Positions 1 to 10,037 are shown, counted from the stretch's first letter. The stretch: 64,000 nt of DNA from Xenococcaceae cyanobacterium MO_188.B32 (GCA_030065635.1 JASJDJ010000007.1:1-64000); one strand, 5' to 3'. Notes: a model not told the origin generated them from the letters alone. Numbers and translations are program-made.

Positions 1-17
1 TCGACGGGGCTTTTAAA

Positions 18-38
18 GGGCGGAACTAAATTCCGCCC
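18..38. repeat. GC-rich hairpin at window edge
   Basis: A perfect inverted repeat, GGGCGGAA-CTAAA-TTCCGCCC, lies in the leader before the first gene. No T-run follows directly, so it is either a terminator-like end of an upstream gene outside the window or one arm of a dispersed repeat. Confidence 0.4.
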
Positions 39-191
39 GCAGCCCCTTGACTTGACAGGCAATTTCTTAGTCCCCCAGAGTCCCTGGGTACAAATGTTGC
101 GCTTAAATAAGTTAAATATTTCCCTAAATTTTTATAATCACCATATGAGACAAGCACAGATAAATAAATTTTGGCGATTTAAGTTTTGATA

Positions 192-2045
192 ATGATCGAG
201 CAACTTGATAAAAATGTTTCTAAACTTCCTCTTCGCTTCGTCTTAATTGTTCCTTTTATTATTCAAATTATTATAACTGTAGGTTTAACTGGATATTTTT
301 CCTGGCGTAATGGACAAAAAACCGTCGAGTCTTTGGCAATGCGATTGAGTCGGGAAGTAACTTCTCATATTGAGGAACACGTATATCAATATACCCATAT
401 CCCCAGTCTTTTTCTTAAAATCAACCAGGCTAATGTGAAAGCAGGAAATTTGGATTTAAATAATCTTGCTAATTTAGAACGGACTTTCTGGTTGCAAACT
501 CAATTAACCGAGCAGATTACTACTCTCTATTTTGGTAATGACAAAGGAGAGTTTGTTGAAGTAGATATGACTGAAGAACCGAAGGTTGCTATTCGCAGTG
601 AGTTTACCGCACCACTATGGGAAATATATAACTTAAACGATCGAGGTAATAAAATCGAGCTAATTAAAAAAGAAGAGTACGATCCCCGCTCGAGACCTTG
701 GTATCGAGCTGCCATCGAACAAGGTGGATTAGTTTGGTCGCCTATCTATTTATTTGCCGATCCTCCAGTTTTAGGCATTACACCGGCAATACCCATTTAC
801 GAGCAACAGACAAAAAAATTAAAAGGGGTAATGGCGATCGATCTAACTTTAATTCAAATTAGTGACTTTTTACGTAGTTTAAAGATCGGCCCTTCTGGAA
901 GAGCTTTTATCATGGAGAGGTCTGGCAAGATTGTAGCTACTTCGACAGAAGAACCTCCTGTAATTTTAACTAAGACAATAAATCAAAGACTAAATGCCAA
1001 AAATAGCCAAGACTTATTTGTCCGCTCGGCAGCACGGTATTTAGAAGCAAAATTTAACGGCTTAGATCGAGTCGATGACGACCGACAATTTATAGCTAAA
1101 TTTAATCGTCAACGTCAATTTATCCAAGTAACTCCTTTAAATCATTATTCCGGTCTCGATTGGTTGATGGTAGTAGCGATTCCGGAAGTAGATTTTATGG
1201 AGTATATTCATGCTAATACTCGTACTACCATTATTTTGTGCCTCACTTCTCTAATTTCAGCCATTAGTTTGGGTATTTTTATCAACCAATGGATTGCCCA
1301 CTCTATGTTTCGTCTCAGTTATGCTGCTCGAGCAATAGCTTCGGGAGAATTAGACCAAAGGGTAGAAACTCAAAAAATACAAGAATTAGAGATTCTGGCT
1401 CAGTCTTTTAACTCAATGACACAAAGATTACAAGCTTTATTTCATAATCTGGAAAAAGCTAATACCGATCTAGAACAAAGAGTCGCCAAACGAACCAAAA
1501 AGCTACAACAGGCAAATGAACAATTGCAACGTCTAGCTAATATCGATAGTCTCACTCAAATTTCCAATCGTCATTGTTTTGATAGTAGTCTCGAGCGACA
1601 ATGGCGAATATGTCTTAGAGAACAGAAACCAATTGCTCTGATTTTATGTGATGTGGATTATTTTAAAACTTATAACGATTTTTATGGACATCCTACAGGA
1701 GATCGTTGTCTACAACAGATAGCTCAAGCTATTAATAAAACAGCGAAGCGTCCTAACGATTTAGTAGCTCGTTATGGTGGAGAAGAATTTGCTGTCATTT
1801 TGCCGAATACCGATCTTGATGGAGCTATTTGTGTGGCTGAAAAGATTAAATCTGAGGTCAAAAAACTCAAAATCCGTCATGTTGGTTCACACATCAACCA
1901 ATATGTAACTATTAGTTGTGGTGTTACCAGTCAAATTCCTACTCAAGAATTATCGTCAGAATGGTTAATTGCTTTAGCCGATCGCGCTCTATATGAGGCA
2001 AAAGAGCAGGGACGCGATCGTTTAATTGCTAAAGCTGATTTCTAA
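192..2045 (+). CDS. Membrane-bound diguanylate cyclase (dCache-HAMP-GGDEF)
   Basis: Makes the second messenger cyclic di-GMP from two GTP in response to a ligand sensed outside the membrane. A first membrane helix (about residues 14-36) is followed by a Cache-type sensor domain with the typical RPWY segment, a second helix (about 345-370), a HAMP linker, a short coiled coil and a C-terminal GGDEF domain. The active site reads GGEEF and an RxxD inhibitory I-site (RPND) lies exactly five residues before it, so product feedback is expected. I chose ATG 192 over an in-frame TTG six bases upstream. It stands alone, with a spacer of about 100 bases before the next gene. The ligand cannot be read from the sequence. 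Confidence 0.9.
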   Translation: MIEQLDKNVSKLPLRFVLIVPFIIQIIITVGLTGYFSWRNGQKTVESLAMRLSREVTSHIEEHVYQYTHIPSLFLKINQANVKAGNLDLNNLANLERTFWLQTQLTEQITTLYFGNDKGEFVEVDMTEEPKVAIRSEFTAPLWEIYNLNDRGNKIELIKKEEYDPRSRPWYRAAIEQGGLVWSPIYLFADPPVLGITPAIPIYEQQTKKLKGVMAIDLTLIQISDFLRSLKIGPSGRAFIMERSGKIVATSTEEPPVILTKTINQRLNAKNSQDLFVRSAARYLEAKFNGLDRVDDDRQFIAKFNRQRQFIQVTPLNHYSGLDWLMVVAIPEVDFMEYIHANTRTTIILCLTSLISAISLGIFINQWIAHSMFRLSYAARAIASGELDQRVETQKIQELEILAQSFNSMTQRLQALFHNLEKANTDLEQRVAKRTKKLQQANEQLQRLANIDSLTQISNRHCFDSSLERQWRICLREQKPIALILCDVDYFKTYNDFYGHPTGDRCLQQIAQAINKTAKRPNDLVARYGGEEFAVILPNTDLDGAICVAEKIKSEVKKLKIRHVGSHINQYVTISCGVTSQIPTQELSSEWLIALADRALYEAKEQGRDRLIAKADF

Positions 2046-2150
2046 TTATTTAGCTCTCGAGCGAACGAAAAAAGTTTGACCTCAATTGTGATAAGCGATC
2101 GAGTTCGGGGAATTATATGGCTGTACTAACCAGATTTAAATAAACCCCGT

Positions 2151-3131
2151 ATGTATTCTGCTGCCGATCTACCAACTGAAACGACACCAGTAAAACCAAC
2201 ACCAGTAATACAAACCTGGAATTTAGGGAAAGTGTATCGTACTGGTTTTTGGTTAAATCAAAAGATTAAATCGCTTCATAACTTCTCGATAACAGTGTAT
2301 CGGGGAGAAACTTTTGGTTTATTGGGTCCTAACGGTGCGGGTAAGACAACTTTACTCAAAACATTACTGGGTATAGTTCGTCCTACTTCGGGAAAAGCGG
2401 AGTTACTGGGAAAGCCGATTGGCGATCGTCGTGTTAAACAAAGAATTGGCTATTTACCAGAAAATGCCTATCTTTATGACTATTTAACTGCTTGGGAATT
2501 TTTAGAATTTACGGCAGGATTATTTCAAATTCCCGGCTCGATGCGACGAAAAAAAATCGATCGATTATTGGATGTAGTTGGTTTGGCTAAGTCTACTGCC
2601 CGCAAAAAGAAGTTAAAACAATATTCTAAAGGAATGTTGCAAAGAGTAGGTATGGCTCAAGCTTTAATCAACGATCCCGATATAGTTTTTTTGGATGAAC
2701 CTATGTCGGGACTAGACCCCATGGGACGCTATCGTATGCGAGAGATTATCCTTTCTTTAAAAGAGCAGGGTAAGACAATTTTTTTTAACTCTCATATTTT
2801 GGCTGATGTAGAACAAATCTGCGATCGCATTGCTCTTTTGGCTTTGGGGGAATTAATCTGTGAGGGTTCTCTGGGTCGACTTTTAGGTGAAGATCGCGAT
2901 TATCAGGTAATTGTCAAAGGTGGCGATTCTCAAGCTTTAACTCCCTGGATTAGCAATTTAACTTGGGAGCATAATTGTTGGCACGGACAATTAAAAGGAG
3001 AACCAGAAAAGTTTCTTGCTCATCTCAGAAAAATTGATGCTCGACTAATCAGTATCCATTTGGCTCGTCTTTCTCTAGAAGAATTTTTTATGCAGCAGCT
3101 TAGAGAAAGGGGGGTCGATTTTAGTCGTTAA
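2151..3131 (+). CDS. ABC transporter ATP-binding protein
   Basis: An ATPase subunit that would power an ABC exporter or importer at the cytoplasmic membrane. The nucleotide-binding domain is complete: Walker A GPNGAGKTT near residue 60, a signature of the form YSKGMLQRVG near 160, Walker B IVFLDEPMSGLD and a switch histidine in FNSHIL. The C-terminal 90 residues resemble the accessory domain of CcmA/NodI-like ATPases that pair with ABC-2 type permeases. No permease gene is adjacent on either side, so the partner must be encoded elsewhere. The N-terminal 25 residues are threonine/proline-rich and probably disordered. Substrate unknown. Confidence 0.85.
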   Translation: MYSAADLPTETTPVKPTPVIQTWNLGKVYRTGFWLNQKIKSLHNFSITVYRGETFGLLGPNGAGKTTLLKTLLGIVRPTSGKAELLGKPIGDRRVKQRIGYLPENAYLYDYLTAWEFLEFTAGLFQIPGSMRRKKIDRLLDVVGLAKSTARKKKLKQYSKGMLQRVGMAQALINDPDIVFLDEPMSGLDPMGRYRMREIILSLKEQGKTIFFNSHILADVEQICDRIALLALGELICEGSLGRLLGEDRDYQVIVKGGDSQALTPWISNLTWEHNCWHGQLKGEPEKFLAHLRKIDARLISIHLARLSLEEFFMQQLRERGVDFSR

Positions 3132-3207
3132 CAAAAAATTAGGAATCTGAATGACTAATTTATCCAAAAAAAAGTCAAATTTAACTAAAATATAGCTTTC
3201 TCAATCT

Positions 3208-3573
3208 TTAAGAATGATGTAGAGAATGTAACTTATTCTCTCTCTCTCGATAGACAGATTGAGATGGTTCGATCTGGTATTTCACTAAATCGGCTAAGTC
3301 TTGCAATTGGTTGATTGCTTCTGCTCCCTCTAATTTCATTAGTTCGCGCTCGTCTCGCATTTCTGTCCAGGTGATCCCATAATCAGAAACTAGAAAACGA
3401 ATGAGATGATTATCTCCCAAACTAACCATAAAGGAGGCACTATTCATCTGATTCCCACAAGTGTAGCAGGATGCAAGGTAACCTCTATTTTCAAGGACAA
3501 TTGCCAAGGCTTGGAGATTCATTACCAAGTCGCGGACAAATTGTCGGTGTTGTTGTGCCAGTCTGATAAACAC
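3208..3573 (-). CDS. DUF1815 family protein
   Basis: A small conserved cyanobacterial protein of unknown function, recognised by the FIRLAQQHRQFVRDLVMNL start and the YLASCYTCG segment typical of DUF1815. The longer reading frame begins with an ATG at 3600, but a strong AGGAGG at 3580-3585 sits six bases before a GTG at 3573. That GTG gives a 121-residue protein beginning exactly where family members begin, so I use the GTG. The CxxC pair could bind a metal or form a disulfide. It is transcribed convergently with the ABC ATPase. Function is not known, and no link to its neighbours is visible. Confidence 0.75.
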   Translation of the reverse strand: MFIRLAQQHRQFVRDLVMNLQALAIVLENRGYLASCYTCGNQMNSASFMVSLGDNHLIRFLVSDYGITWTEMRDERELMKLEGAEAINQLQDLADLVKYQIEPSQSVYRERENKLHSLHHS

Positions 3574-3825
3574 TTTTTTCCTCCTAACACCATCTACCAT
3601 TGTAATGGTTTTATATTTTTTTAATATTTGTATTTTTGATGGACGATATAAGTCTTACTAAGCTATCTCAATAGATTATGTATCTAATTGACGGTAGCTT
3701 GAAGAGTTAAGATATACCAATCTACAAATCTTTAACTATTACGCTTTTTGAATTTCACTGTAACTTTATAACACAATCACTTGCTGAGGTGAGACTCAGA
3801 GTTAATCGGTGGCGACTCTTTTACT

Positions 3826-4312
3826 CATATTTTAATCGATCTGAGAGATTTATCAGCACTACAGGAATTATTCCAAACAATTCAACCAACGGCAGTTATT
3901 CATACTGCTGCTGCTGCTCAACCTAATTTTTGCCAAATCCATCCACAACAAGCATACGAGATCAATGTAAATGCTTCTGTTAATAGAGTTAAGCTTATTT
4001 ATCGATGAATTCCGTACGCCTGTCAGTGCAGCAACCGCAGCTAAAGGACTCTTATTAGCTGTAGAGCAAAAAATAGCAGGAATATGGCATTTAGGAGGAA
4101 AAGAAAAAGTATCTCGCTATCAATTTGGTTGTTTACTAGCAGAGATCTTGCAATTTCCCTTAACTCTCCTCAAAACTTGCCGACAACAAGATATTGCTAT
4201 GGCTGCACCGAGATCGCCCGACACCTCTCTAGACAGCAGCAAAGTATTCGCCTTGGGCTATCAACCCTTATCTCTTAGAGAAGAGTTAAGTTCGATCGCT
4301 CAATATCTTTAG
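3826..4312 (+). pseudogene. Decayed RmlD-like sugar-nucleotide reductase
   Basis: Two fragments of one SDR-type dTDP-4-dehydrorhamnose reductase/epimerase lie in different frames. The first (3826-about 3997) reads DLRDLSALQELFQ, AVIHTAAAAQPNFC and YEINVNAS, typical of the first third of the enzyme. The second (about 3995-4312) reads EFRTPVSAATAAKGLL and GIWHLGGKEKVSRYQFG, typical of the last third. The Rossmann glycine motif at the N-terminus and the middle of the protein, including the catalytic YxxxK region, are missing. The junction changes frame. This is a dead gene with an internal deletion. An in-frame ATG at 3971 could still give a 113-residue peptide, but it would lack cofactor and active-site residues. 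Confidence 0.8.
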
Positions 4313-4318
4313 GTAACC

Positions 4319-4545
4319 TGAGTTCGGGATAAGCTAAAATCCCTATTTTTTAGTCCTCAATTTGATTAATTTTTTGATTAACCGCAGAGGACGACGGGGC
4401 GTATAAACTGAGGAGGAGACCTCCTCAGACAGCCCCTCCAGAGAGCGCAGAGAGGTTTGTCTGCTATGTGTTGTGGCTTTTTTTGTAAGAAGATAAGGAG
4501 AGTTGAGTCGTGTAAATTTATTTTTAAACCGAACTCACGTTAGGT
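4319..4545. repeat. Dispersed repeat with AGA-loop hairpin (copy 1)
   Basis: This spacer opens with CCTGAGTTCGGGATAAGC and ends with a degenerate inverted version (CGAACTCACGTTAGG). In the middle it holds a perfect hairpin, CTGAGGAGG-AGA-CCTCCTCAG (4408-4428), followed by ACAGCC. A second copy of the opening block and of the hairpin design lies in reverse orientation at about 45397-45560. It looks like a non-coding, MITE-like or REP-like element. Confidence 0.5.
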
Positions 4546-4604
4546 AATAAGTTATAGAAAAACAGCCCATCAGCTATTACTAATCCCCAATCACTAATCA
4601 CCAA

Positions 4605-5891
4605 CTACACTGTTTGTTCTTCTATCTCTAAATTAAATAGCATTTGTAGAGATTGAATGCAGTGACGACGAGCTTCTATATCTTGCTGTGCCCTTAACTG
4701 TACCATTGGTTCGTGGAGAATTTTATTGACGATTCCTCTAGTTAAAGCTTCAATTACTTCTTGATGCTTTTCACCGAATTCTGAACCTAGTCTGGATAAG
4801 GCTTTTTCTACTTCTTGTTCGCGGATAGTTTCTACTTTGCTGCGTAAACAACTAATAGTAGGTACGGTTTCGAGCGATCGCCACCACAAGAGATAATTAT
4901 TTACTTCTTCTTCGATGATCCCTTCTGCTTCGGCTGCCATACGGCGACGACTTTCTTGGTTGGCAGCAACTACTGCTTTGAGATCGTCTACGTTATAGGC
5001 TTTGATTTGCTCGATTTCTTTAACATCTGCTGCGATGTTGCGGGGTACGGAAATATCGATCAGCATCAGACATTTACCATTGACACAAACTACTTCTAGT
5101 TTGGCTTTGTCTAAAATTGGTTCGGTTGCGCCGGTACTAGTAAAGACTATATCGGTAGTGGCGATCGTATTCATCATGTCTGGAAGGAGACGAATTTCTA
5201 ATTCTGCGCCAGGGAATTTTTTCGCTAATTCTTCTGCTCTTCGGTGAGAGCGATTGACGATCGCTATTTTGGTTGCTCCTTTAGCCAGTAAGTGTTTTAC
5301 TAGCAAGCAAGACATTTTTCCTGCCCCAATAATGGTGATGTGATAGGGGGATAAATCTTCTACTTTACTTTGAGCCAATTCTACCGCAGCGGAACTAATC
5401 GAAACTGCCCCTGTACCAATACTGGTTTCACTGCGTACTCGCTTACCAGTCGAGATTGCTTGTTTAAATAAGCGATCGAGCAGTCTGCCTAATGCTTGAT
5501 ATTTTTGTCCGAGTTTATGAGTCTTTTTTACTTGTGCTAAAATTTGTCCTTCGCCGAGAACTAGACTTTCTAAGCCAGCAGACACTCGCATTAGATGGCG
5601 TAGTGCATCTTCGTGTAACAAAGTAAATAGATGCCCCCGTAACTCTAATAAATTAATTTGCCCTTTTTCTGCCAAAAACTGGTTTATTTCTTTTACTCCC
5701 TGTTCTGTATCGTAGACAACCGCATATATTTCTAGACGGTTACAGGTACTAATAATTGCTACTTCGCTAATATGGGGATAGTTCCGCAACTGGGCGATCG
5801 CTTCTTCTATCTGGGTTTCGGGAATACTTAGCTTTTCTCTGATTTCGACGGACGCTGTTTTATGACTTAAACCGATAACTACAATATTCAT
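4605..5891 (-). CDS. hemA: Glutamyl-tRNA reductase
   Basis: Reduces glutamyl-tRNA(Glu) to glutamate-1-semialdehyde with NADPH, the committed step of tetrapyrrole synthesis that feeds chlorophyll, haem and the bilins used by the phycobiliproteins in this window. The protein is full length (428 residues). The N-terminal catalytic domain begins [18 protein letters not shown] and contains the catalytic cysteine in STCNRLEIY (C50). [13 protein letters not shown] segment follows, then the NADPH-binding domain with IIGAGKMS near residue 190 and a C-terminal helical dimerisation domain. It is monocistronic, with a repeat-rich spacer downstream. Identification is secure. Confidence 0.97.
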   Translation of the reverse strand: MNIVVIGLSHKTASVEIREKLSIPETQIEEAIAQLRNYPHISEVAIISTCNRLEIYAVVYDTEQGVKEINQFLAEKGQINLLELRGHLFTLLHEDALRHLMRVSAGLESLVLGEGQILAQVKKTHKLGQKYQALGRLLDRLFKQAISTGKRVRSETSIGTGAVSISSAAVELAQSKVEDLSPYHITIIGAGKMSCLLVKHLLAKGATKIAIVNRSHRRAEELAKKFPGAELEIRLLPDMMNTIATTDIVFTSTGATEPILDKAKLEVVCVNGKCLMLIDISVPRNIAADVKEIEQIKAYNVDDLKAVVAANQESRRRMAAEAEGIIEEEVNNYLLWWRSLETVPTISCLRSKVETIREQEVEKALSRLGSEFGEKHQEVIEALTRGIVNKILHEPMVQLRAQQDIEARRHCIQSLQMLFNLEIEEQTV

Positions 5892-6223
5892 GCGCTCTTC
5901 TCAAGGTTTTAAACTGATTGACTCAGATCGATTTCTGAGCAAAACGAGATAAGGGTATATATCTATTGTTAATTAAATTTATTTAAACTCAAATTTAGGA
6001 AGAAATAGTGAATTCCTAAAGAAAGTACAGAAATAAGAGGAGTTGCAGAATAAGCCGATCGACATAGAGTTTTACAGAACGTTCCAAGCTATATATAGGG
6101 ATTAAGCGTTGGAATTATGCAAGTTAAATGTGGATCGGCCTACAGGAGTTCAGTAGTCTAGTTACAGAATAGCTGTAACTTCTGTAACTTCTGTAACTCC
6201 TAATATATAGTCTTTATCTGTGT
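5892..6223. other. Spacer between hemA and glpX
   Basis: No gene is visible. It contains the upstream region of hemA and the downstream region of glpX. A perfect hairpin, AGTTACAG-AATAG-CTGTAACT, lies at 6160-6180, followed by two further direct copies of TCTGTAACT. The hairpin is not followed by a T-run on the glpX strand, so a terminator role is uncertain. Confidence 0.4.
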
Positions 6224-7261
6224 TTATTTCAGTTGGATGCTTTTTGGTTTTTCAAACATATGAACTGTATCTACAAAGCGCGCCGTTTTCGACTGAGAAG
6301 AGATAACTAAACTTTGAGTTCTCGCTCCTCCTTTAAAGAAACGGACTCCATTCATTAAGGTTCCTGGAGTGATACCAGAAGCAGCAAATAGTACTGTTTC
6401 ACCATTAGCTAACTCTTCTGCATTGTAGGCGCGATCTGGGTCGGTAATGCCCATTTCTTTCAAGCGAGCCAAATTACTCTCTTTACTTTCCCCAATTAAG
6501 CCTGTTTTCACGATTTCGGGATCGTAAATTAGCTGTCCTTGGAAATGACCGCCCAAGCAACGCATAGCTGCTGCGGAAATCACTCCTTCTGGTGCAGCCC
6601 CAATACCCATTAGAGCATGAATATTAGTACCAGCGAAAGCACAAGAGATGGCAGCGGAAACATCACCATCGCTGATGAGTCTTACTCTTGCTCCTGCATC
6701 ACGAATTTCTTTGATTAAGTCTTTATGACGAGAACGATCCATTACCACTACGACTAATTCTTCGATCGCACGATTCATACAGTCGGAAATGATTTGTAAG
6801 TTTTCGGTAGCGGATTTGTTAATATCTACATGACCCTTAGCTACTGGTGGTGCAGCTAATTTTTTCATATAGAAGTCAGGAGCAGCAAATAAGCCACCCT
6901 TTTCGGAGATAGCCAGAACCGCCATTGAGCCTGGTTGTCCGTAAGCAACTAAATTAGTACCTTCACAGGGATCGACTGCAATATCGATTTCAACTAATTC
7001 GTCTGGGTTACAGTAATCTTTTGCGTCTTCGCGGGCACAAATGCCTACTTCTTCGCCGATGTAGAGCATGGGAGCGTCATCCCTTTCCCCTTCACCGATA
7101 ACAATGCGACCTTTCATATAAATTTTATTCATCCGCTCCCGCATGGCTTCTACTGCCACTTGGTCAGCAGTATCTTTTTCGCCTTTCCCCATCCATTTGG
7201 CAGAGGCGATCGCTGCTTGTTCTACTACTTCAATAATTTCTAACCCGAGGGTATTTTCCAC
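6224..7261 (-). CDS. glpX: Class II fructose-1,6-/sedoheptulose-1,7-bisphosphatase
   Basis: Removes the C1 phosphate from fructose-1,6-bisphosphate and, in cyanobacteria, also from sedoheptulose-1,7-bisphosphate, so it serves both the Calvin cycle and gluconeogenesis. The 345 residues match the family length. Recognisable segments are the metal-binding [13 protein letters not shown] and [37 protein letters not shown], and the C-terminal FAASGITPG. The enzyme is cytosolic, Mg-dependent and a tetramer in characterised relatives. It is monocistronic with a clean spacer on each side. Identification is secure. Confidence 0.96.
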   Translation of the reverse strand: MENTLGLEIIEVVEQAAIASAKWMGKGEKDTADQVAVEAMRERMNKIYMKGRIVIGEGERDDAPMLYIGEEVGICAREDAKDYCNPDELVEIDIAVDPCEGTNLVAYGQPGSMAVLAISEKGGLFAAPDFYMKKLAAPPVAKGHVDINKSATENLQIISDCMNRAIEELVVVVMDRSRHKDLIKEIRDAGARVRLISDGDVSAAISCAFAGTNIHALMGIGAAPEGVISAAAMRCLGGHFQGQLIYDPEIVKTGLIGESKESNLARLKEMGITDPDRAYNAEELANGETVLFAASGITPGTLMNGVRFFKGGARTQSLVISSQSKTARFVDTVHMFEKPKSIQLK

Positions 7262-7427
7262 GAAGATTTCCTCCCTACTGCATATTTTTCCCTGGTTTTA
7301 GTCTGCCTACTCAAGTCAAAAGTCTATCAGAGAGTGGTATCCACTTTAATATTTATTAAGTTTTAATAAGCCCTCTCAATAGGCAGACTTTAACTATTAT
7401 CCTCCGATTGGGTACATTGGCATATAT

Positions 7428-7460
7428 GAGTTCGGAGTTCGGAGTTCGTAATTCGGAGTT
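7428..7460. repeat. Short tandem heptamers (GGAGTTC)
   Basis: Tandem copies of GGAGTTC/GAGTTCG in the glpX-gcvT spacer. The same heptamer, as CTCCGAACTC, recurs near 16705, 19300, 28712 and 43515. This is a dispersed short tandem repeat of the kind common in cyanobacterial spacers. Confidence 0.7.
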
Positions 7461-7473
7461 AATAAACCGTTAG

Positions 7474-8568
7474 TTACTTGTGGGGTGAGCGATAGAAGGG
7501 TTTTTTAACTACTTGGGCAGGATAGTTTTTACCCCGAATCTCTACTGTTAGTTTTTGTCCTACTTTATTTAAGGGTTTGGATACATAAGCAAGAGCGATC
7601 GCTAACCCAAGAGTTGGGGCTAAAGTTCCGCTAGTTACTTCTCCAATTACTTTATTTTCCCAGAGTACTGGATAACCATGACGGGCAATATGTCTTCCTT
7701 CCATTTGCAAGCCGACTAATCGTCTGGAGACTCCTTCTGTTTTTTGTTTTTCGAGGAGCGATCGACCGATAAAGTCTCCTTTGCTATCTAAATGCACTAA
7801 CCAACCTAAACCTGCTTCTAGGGGAGTTGTGGTTTCATCTATATCTTGTCCATAAAGACACATGGCAGCTTCTAGGCGTAAAGTATCTCTAGCACCTAAA
7901 CCGCAGGGAATAACCCCCAGTTTGAGTAAGTCAAGCCATAATTTTTGACCTACTTCTGGCTTGACCATCACTTCAAACCCATCTTCTCCTGTATATCCTG
8001 TTCGGGCAATAAAAGCGGGTCGATCGTTGATGGTGACTTCTCGATGAGCAAAGGCTGACATGGAGGTTAAATCTTCTTTTACTAAAGATTGCAGTATAGT
8101 AACTGCTTTTACCCCTTGAATTGCTAATAAAACGCGATCGCGAGATAGGTCTTCTAATTTAATCGAACTAGGTAAATGCTCTAGTAACCAGGCTTTATCT
8201 TTGGCTGTAGTTCCGGCGTTGACAATGACAAAACCTTTTTCCTCTCCTTGATAGTAAAAAATAATATCGTCGATAATCCCTGCTTGAGAATTTAACAAAA
8301 CCGTATATTGTGCTTGACCTGGTTTTAATCTAGATAAGTCTGAAGGTACTAAAGTTTGTAGCTGCGAAATTAAATTTTGACCGACTAGAGCAAATTTACC
8401 CATATGGGAAATATCGAACATCCCCACACTAGTACGTACTGCTTGATGTTCTTGTTTTAATCCTTGGTACTGAACTGGCATTTCCCAGCCAGAAAAAGGG
8501 GTAAATCTAGCCTTTTGTTGTTGGGTAAGTTCAAATAATGGCGTATGTAATAATTCTGACTCGGTCAT
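7474..8568 (-). CDS. gcvT: Glycine cleavage T-protein (aminomethyltransferase)
   Basis: Transfers the methylene group from the aminomethyl-lipoyl arm of the H-protein to tetrahydrofolate, releasing ammonia. In cyanobacteria this recycles glycine formed by photorespiration. The 364-residue protein has the FSGWEMPVQY and GMFDISHMGK segments, the folate-site ARTGYTGEDGFE near residue 190, ARDTLRLEAAMCLYG, and the C-terminal VTSGTLAPTLG. No gcvH or gcvP is nearby. The region upstream of the start (8569-8731) shows no glycine riboswitch that I can recognise. Identification is secure. Confidence 0.96.
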   Translation of the reverse strand: MTESELLHTPLFELTQQQKARFTPFSGWEMPVQYQGLKQEHQAVRTSVGMFDISHMGKFALVGQNLISQLQTLVPSDLSRLKPGQAQYTVLLNSQAGIIDDIIFYYQGEEKGFVIVNAGTTAKDKAWLLEHLPSSIKLEDLSRDRVLLAIQGVKAVTILQSLVKEDLTSMSAFAHREVTINDRPAFIARTGYTGEDGFEVMVKPEVGQKLWLDLLKLGVIPCGLGARDTLRLEAAMCLYGQDIDETTTPLEAGLGWLVHLDSKGDFIGRSLLEKQKTEGVSRRLVGLQMEGRHIARHGYPVLWENKVIGEVTSGTLAPTLGLAIALAYVSKPLNKVGQKLTVEIRGKNYPAQVVKKPFYRSPHK

Positions 8569-8731
8569 AACTCTAGATTAAATAGTCTAATTTTAGCTAT
8601 TTTCACGCTTTTAACTACTTTTTTTCGTTGTCGATCGCAAACGGTCACTTTCTGTCTATATATTGAGTTAAGCTTTGTTTAAGTTAACTTTAAAGAAGGT
8701 TAACTCATTTAGTAAAACTTAAGTTTTAATT

Positions 8732-9481
8732 GTGAGCATTGTATTTTTATCTTTAGCAAGTTTTAGTAGTTGGTTAGTTAGCACTTTGGCAGGAGGAGGA
8801 ACGCCATTAATCTTAATTCCTCTGATTGGCTTTTTTTTGGGTTCGGTTGCAGTACCCCCTGTGTTAACAACAGTGATGCTTGTGGGTCATCCTCAGAGGT
8901 TGTTTCTTTATCGGCGACATATTTGTTGGCGTTTGATGTGGTGGTATCTACCGGGTGCTATAGTTGGGGCTATTTTAGGAGCTTTTATATATACGCAAAT
9001 TCAATTAGAATGGCTACCGATTTTACTAGCTATATTTCTGATTACTTCTACGGCTAGTTATGGTGTCGGAGAACAAGAGTCATCTTTTAAAGTTGCTCCT
9101 TGGTATTTTTTACCGTCAGGGTTTGTTTTTGCTTTCATCTCAGGATTAATTGGTAGTACAGGACCTCTATTAAATCCCTTGTATATAAACTATGGTTTAC
9201 TCAAAGAGGAAATGATCGCCACTAAGTCAGCCCATCTAGTGGTAATTCATATCGCTAAGATGATCACTTATGGTATTTTTGGGGCTTTAAATTGGCACTA
9301 CCTTGGTTATGGATTATTAATGGGAGTTGCTGCGTTTCCTGGTAATTGGATCGGTCAAGTTATTTTGCAAAAAGTGAGTGAACAAAACTTTCGTAAGCTT
9401 CTCGTTGGTTCTGTTTTAGTGTCTAGTTTCTTTATGCTTTGGGAGCAGAAAGATTTCTTTCTTCATTTGGTAATTCTGTAA
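8732..9481 (+). CDS. TauE/SafE family membrane transporter
   Basis: A polytopic membrane protein of 249 residues with about seven to eight hydrophobic segments and the glycine-rich N-terminal pattern (STLAGGGTPLILIPL) and second-half repeat (FISGLIGSTGPLLNPL) typical of the TauE/SafE (DUF81) family. Members export sulfite, sulfoacetate or other small organic anions. The substrate here cannot be inferred. Translation starts at GTG 8732. No clear Shine-Dalgarno sequence is visible. It is divergent from gcvT and lies upstream of psbI on the same strand. Confidence 0.8.
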   Translation: MSIVFLSLASFSSWLVSTLAGGGTPLILIPLIGFFLGSVAVPPVLTTVMLVGHPQRLFLYRRHICWRLMWWYLPGAIVGAILGAFIYTQIQLEWLPILLAIFLITSTASYGVGEQESSFKVAPWYFLPSGFVFAFISGLIGSTGPLLNPLYINYGLLKEEMIATKSAHLVVIHIAKMITYGIFGALNWHYLGYGLLMGVAAFPGNWIGQVILQKVSEQNFRKLLVGSVLVSSFFMLWEQKDFFLHLVIL

Positions 9482-9565
9482 TCTATACAAATTAAAGTAC
9501 AATTTTTTTAACAAAGAGTAAGCTCACTTTGATAAGATTTTTTTAGATTCATAGGAGAAAATTAA

Positions 9566-9682
9566 ATGGTAACTCTCAAAGTAGTTGTTTATATCACTGT
9601 ATTTTTCTTTATTGGTTTATTTATTTTCGGTTTCCTTTCTAGCGATCCTGCTCGTAACCCAGGTCGTAAAGATTTAGAGTAA
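9566..9682 (+). CDS. psbI: Photosystem II reaction-centre protein I
   Basis: A 38-residue, single-helix thylakoid protein of the photosystem II core, bound beside D1 and the chlorophyll on its peripheral side. The reading frame starts [15 protein letters not shown] and ends [14 protein letters not shown], a near-exact match to the PsbI pattern, including the invariant [12 protein letters not shown] tail. An AGGAGA ribosome-binding site lies about seven bases before ATG 9566. A terminator-like hairpin follows at 9822-9853. Identification is secure despite the short length. Confidence 0.96.
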   Translation: MVTLKVVVYITVFFFIGLFIFGFLSSDPARNPGRKDLE

Positions 9683-9821
9683 GTAGCTTAGGCTTAATCT
9701 TAAGGATTAACTATATCTATCTAATCGTTTGGAAAAAATATTTGATATTTTCGGGAATACATCTTCTTTCCCCTATTTATTTCGGGAAAGGAGATTAGTT
9801 GATAAAAATTTGGTACTATTT

Positions 9822-9853
9822 GGGGGCGAATGGTTATTTCGCCCCATATTTTT
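9822..9853 (+). terminator. Likely intrinsic terminator after psbI
   Basis: Stem GGGGCGAA/TTTCGCCCC (8-9 pairs) with a short loop, followed by ATATTTTT. It sits between psbI and the next small gene and overlaps the latter's leader, so it could act as an attenuator rather than a full stop. Confidence 0.6.
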
Positions 9854-9860
9854 GGTAATA

Positions 9861-10037
9861 ATGAATAATCCTCAAAGCTGGTATATTATTAAGCAAGAAG
9901 ACCATACTTGTGAAATCATTGCGGTTACCGAGCGACCACCAGAAGCTAAATCTAGTTGGGGTCCTTTTGATTCTCAAGCAGAAGCGATCGCTAAAAGGGT
10001 AGGCTTAATTAGAGCGGGTAAGTGTAAACCCGTGTAA
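9861..10037 (+). CDS. Conserved small cyanobacterial protein
   Basis: A 58-residue protein (MNNPQSWYIIKQEDHTC...) ending in AIAKRVGLIRAGKCKPV. I recognise this ending from a widespread small cyanobacterial family. Some entries carry a 'DDE transposase family' label, which nothing in the sequence supports. The ATG at 9861 is preferred over a longer frame that begins with TTG at 9729, because that frame would run through the psbI terminator hairpin. A WYIIKQ strand and a GPF-x-S-x-EAIAKR helix suggest a small alpha/beta fold. Function unknown. Confidence 0.65.
   Translation: MNNPQSWYIIKQEDHTCEIIAVTERPPEAKSSWGPFDSQAEAIAKRVGLIRAGKCKPV

Noticed and set aside
8569-8731. Glycine riboswitch before gcvT
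   Set aside because: No paired aptamer-like GC-rich core is visible; the leader is short and AT-rich.
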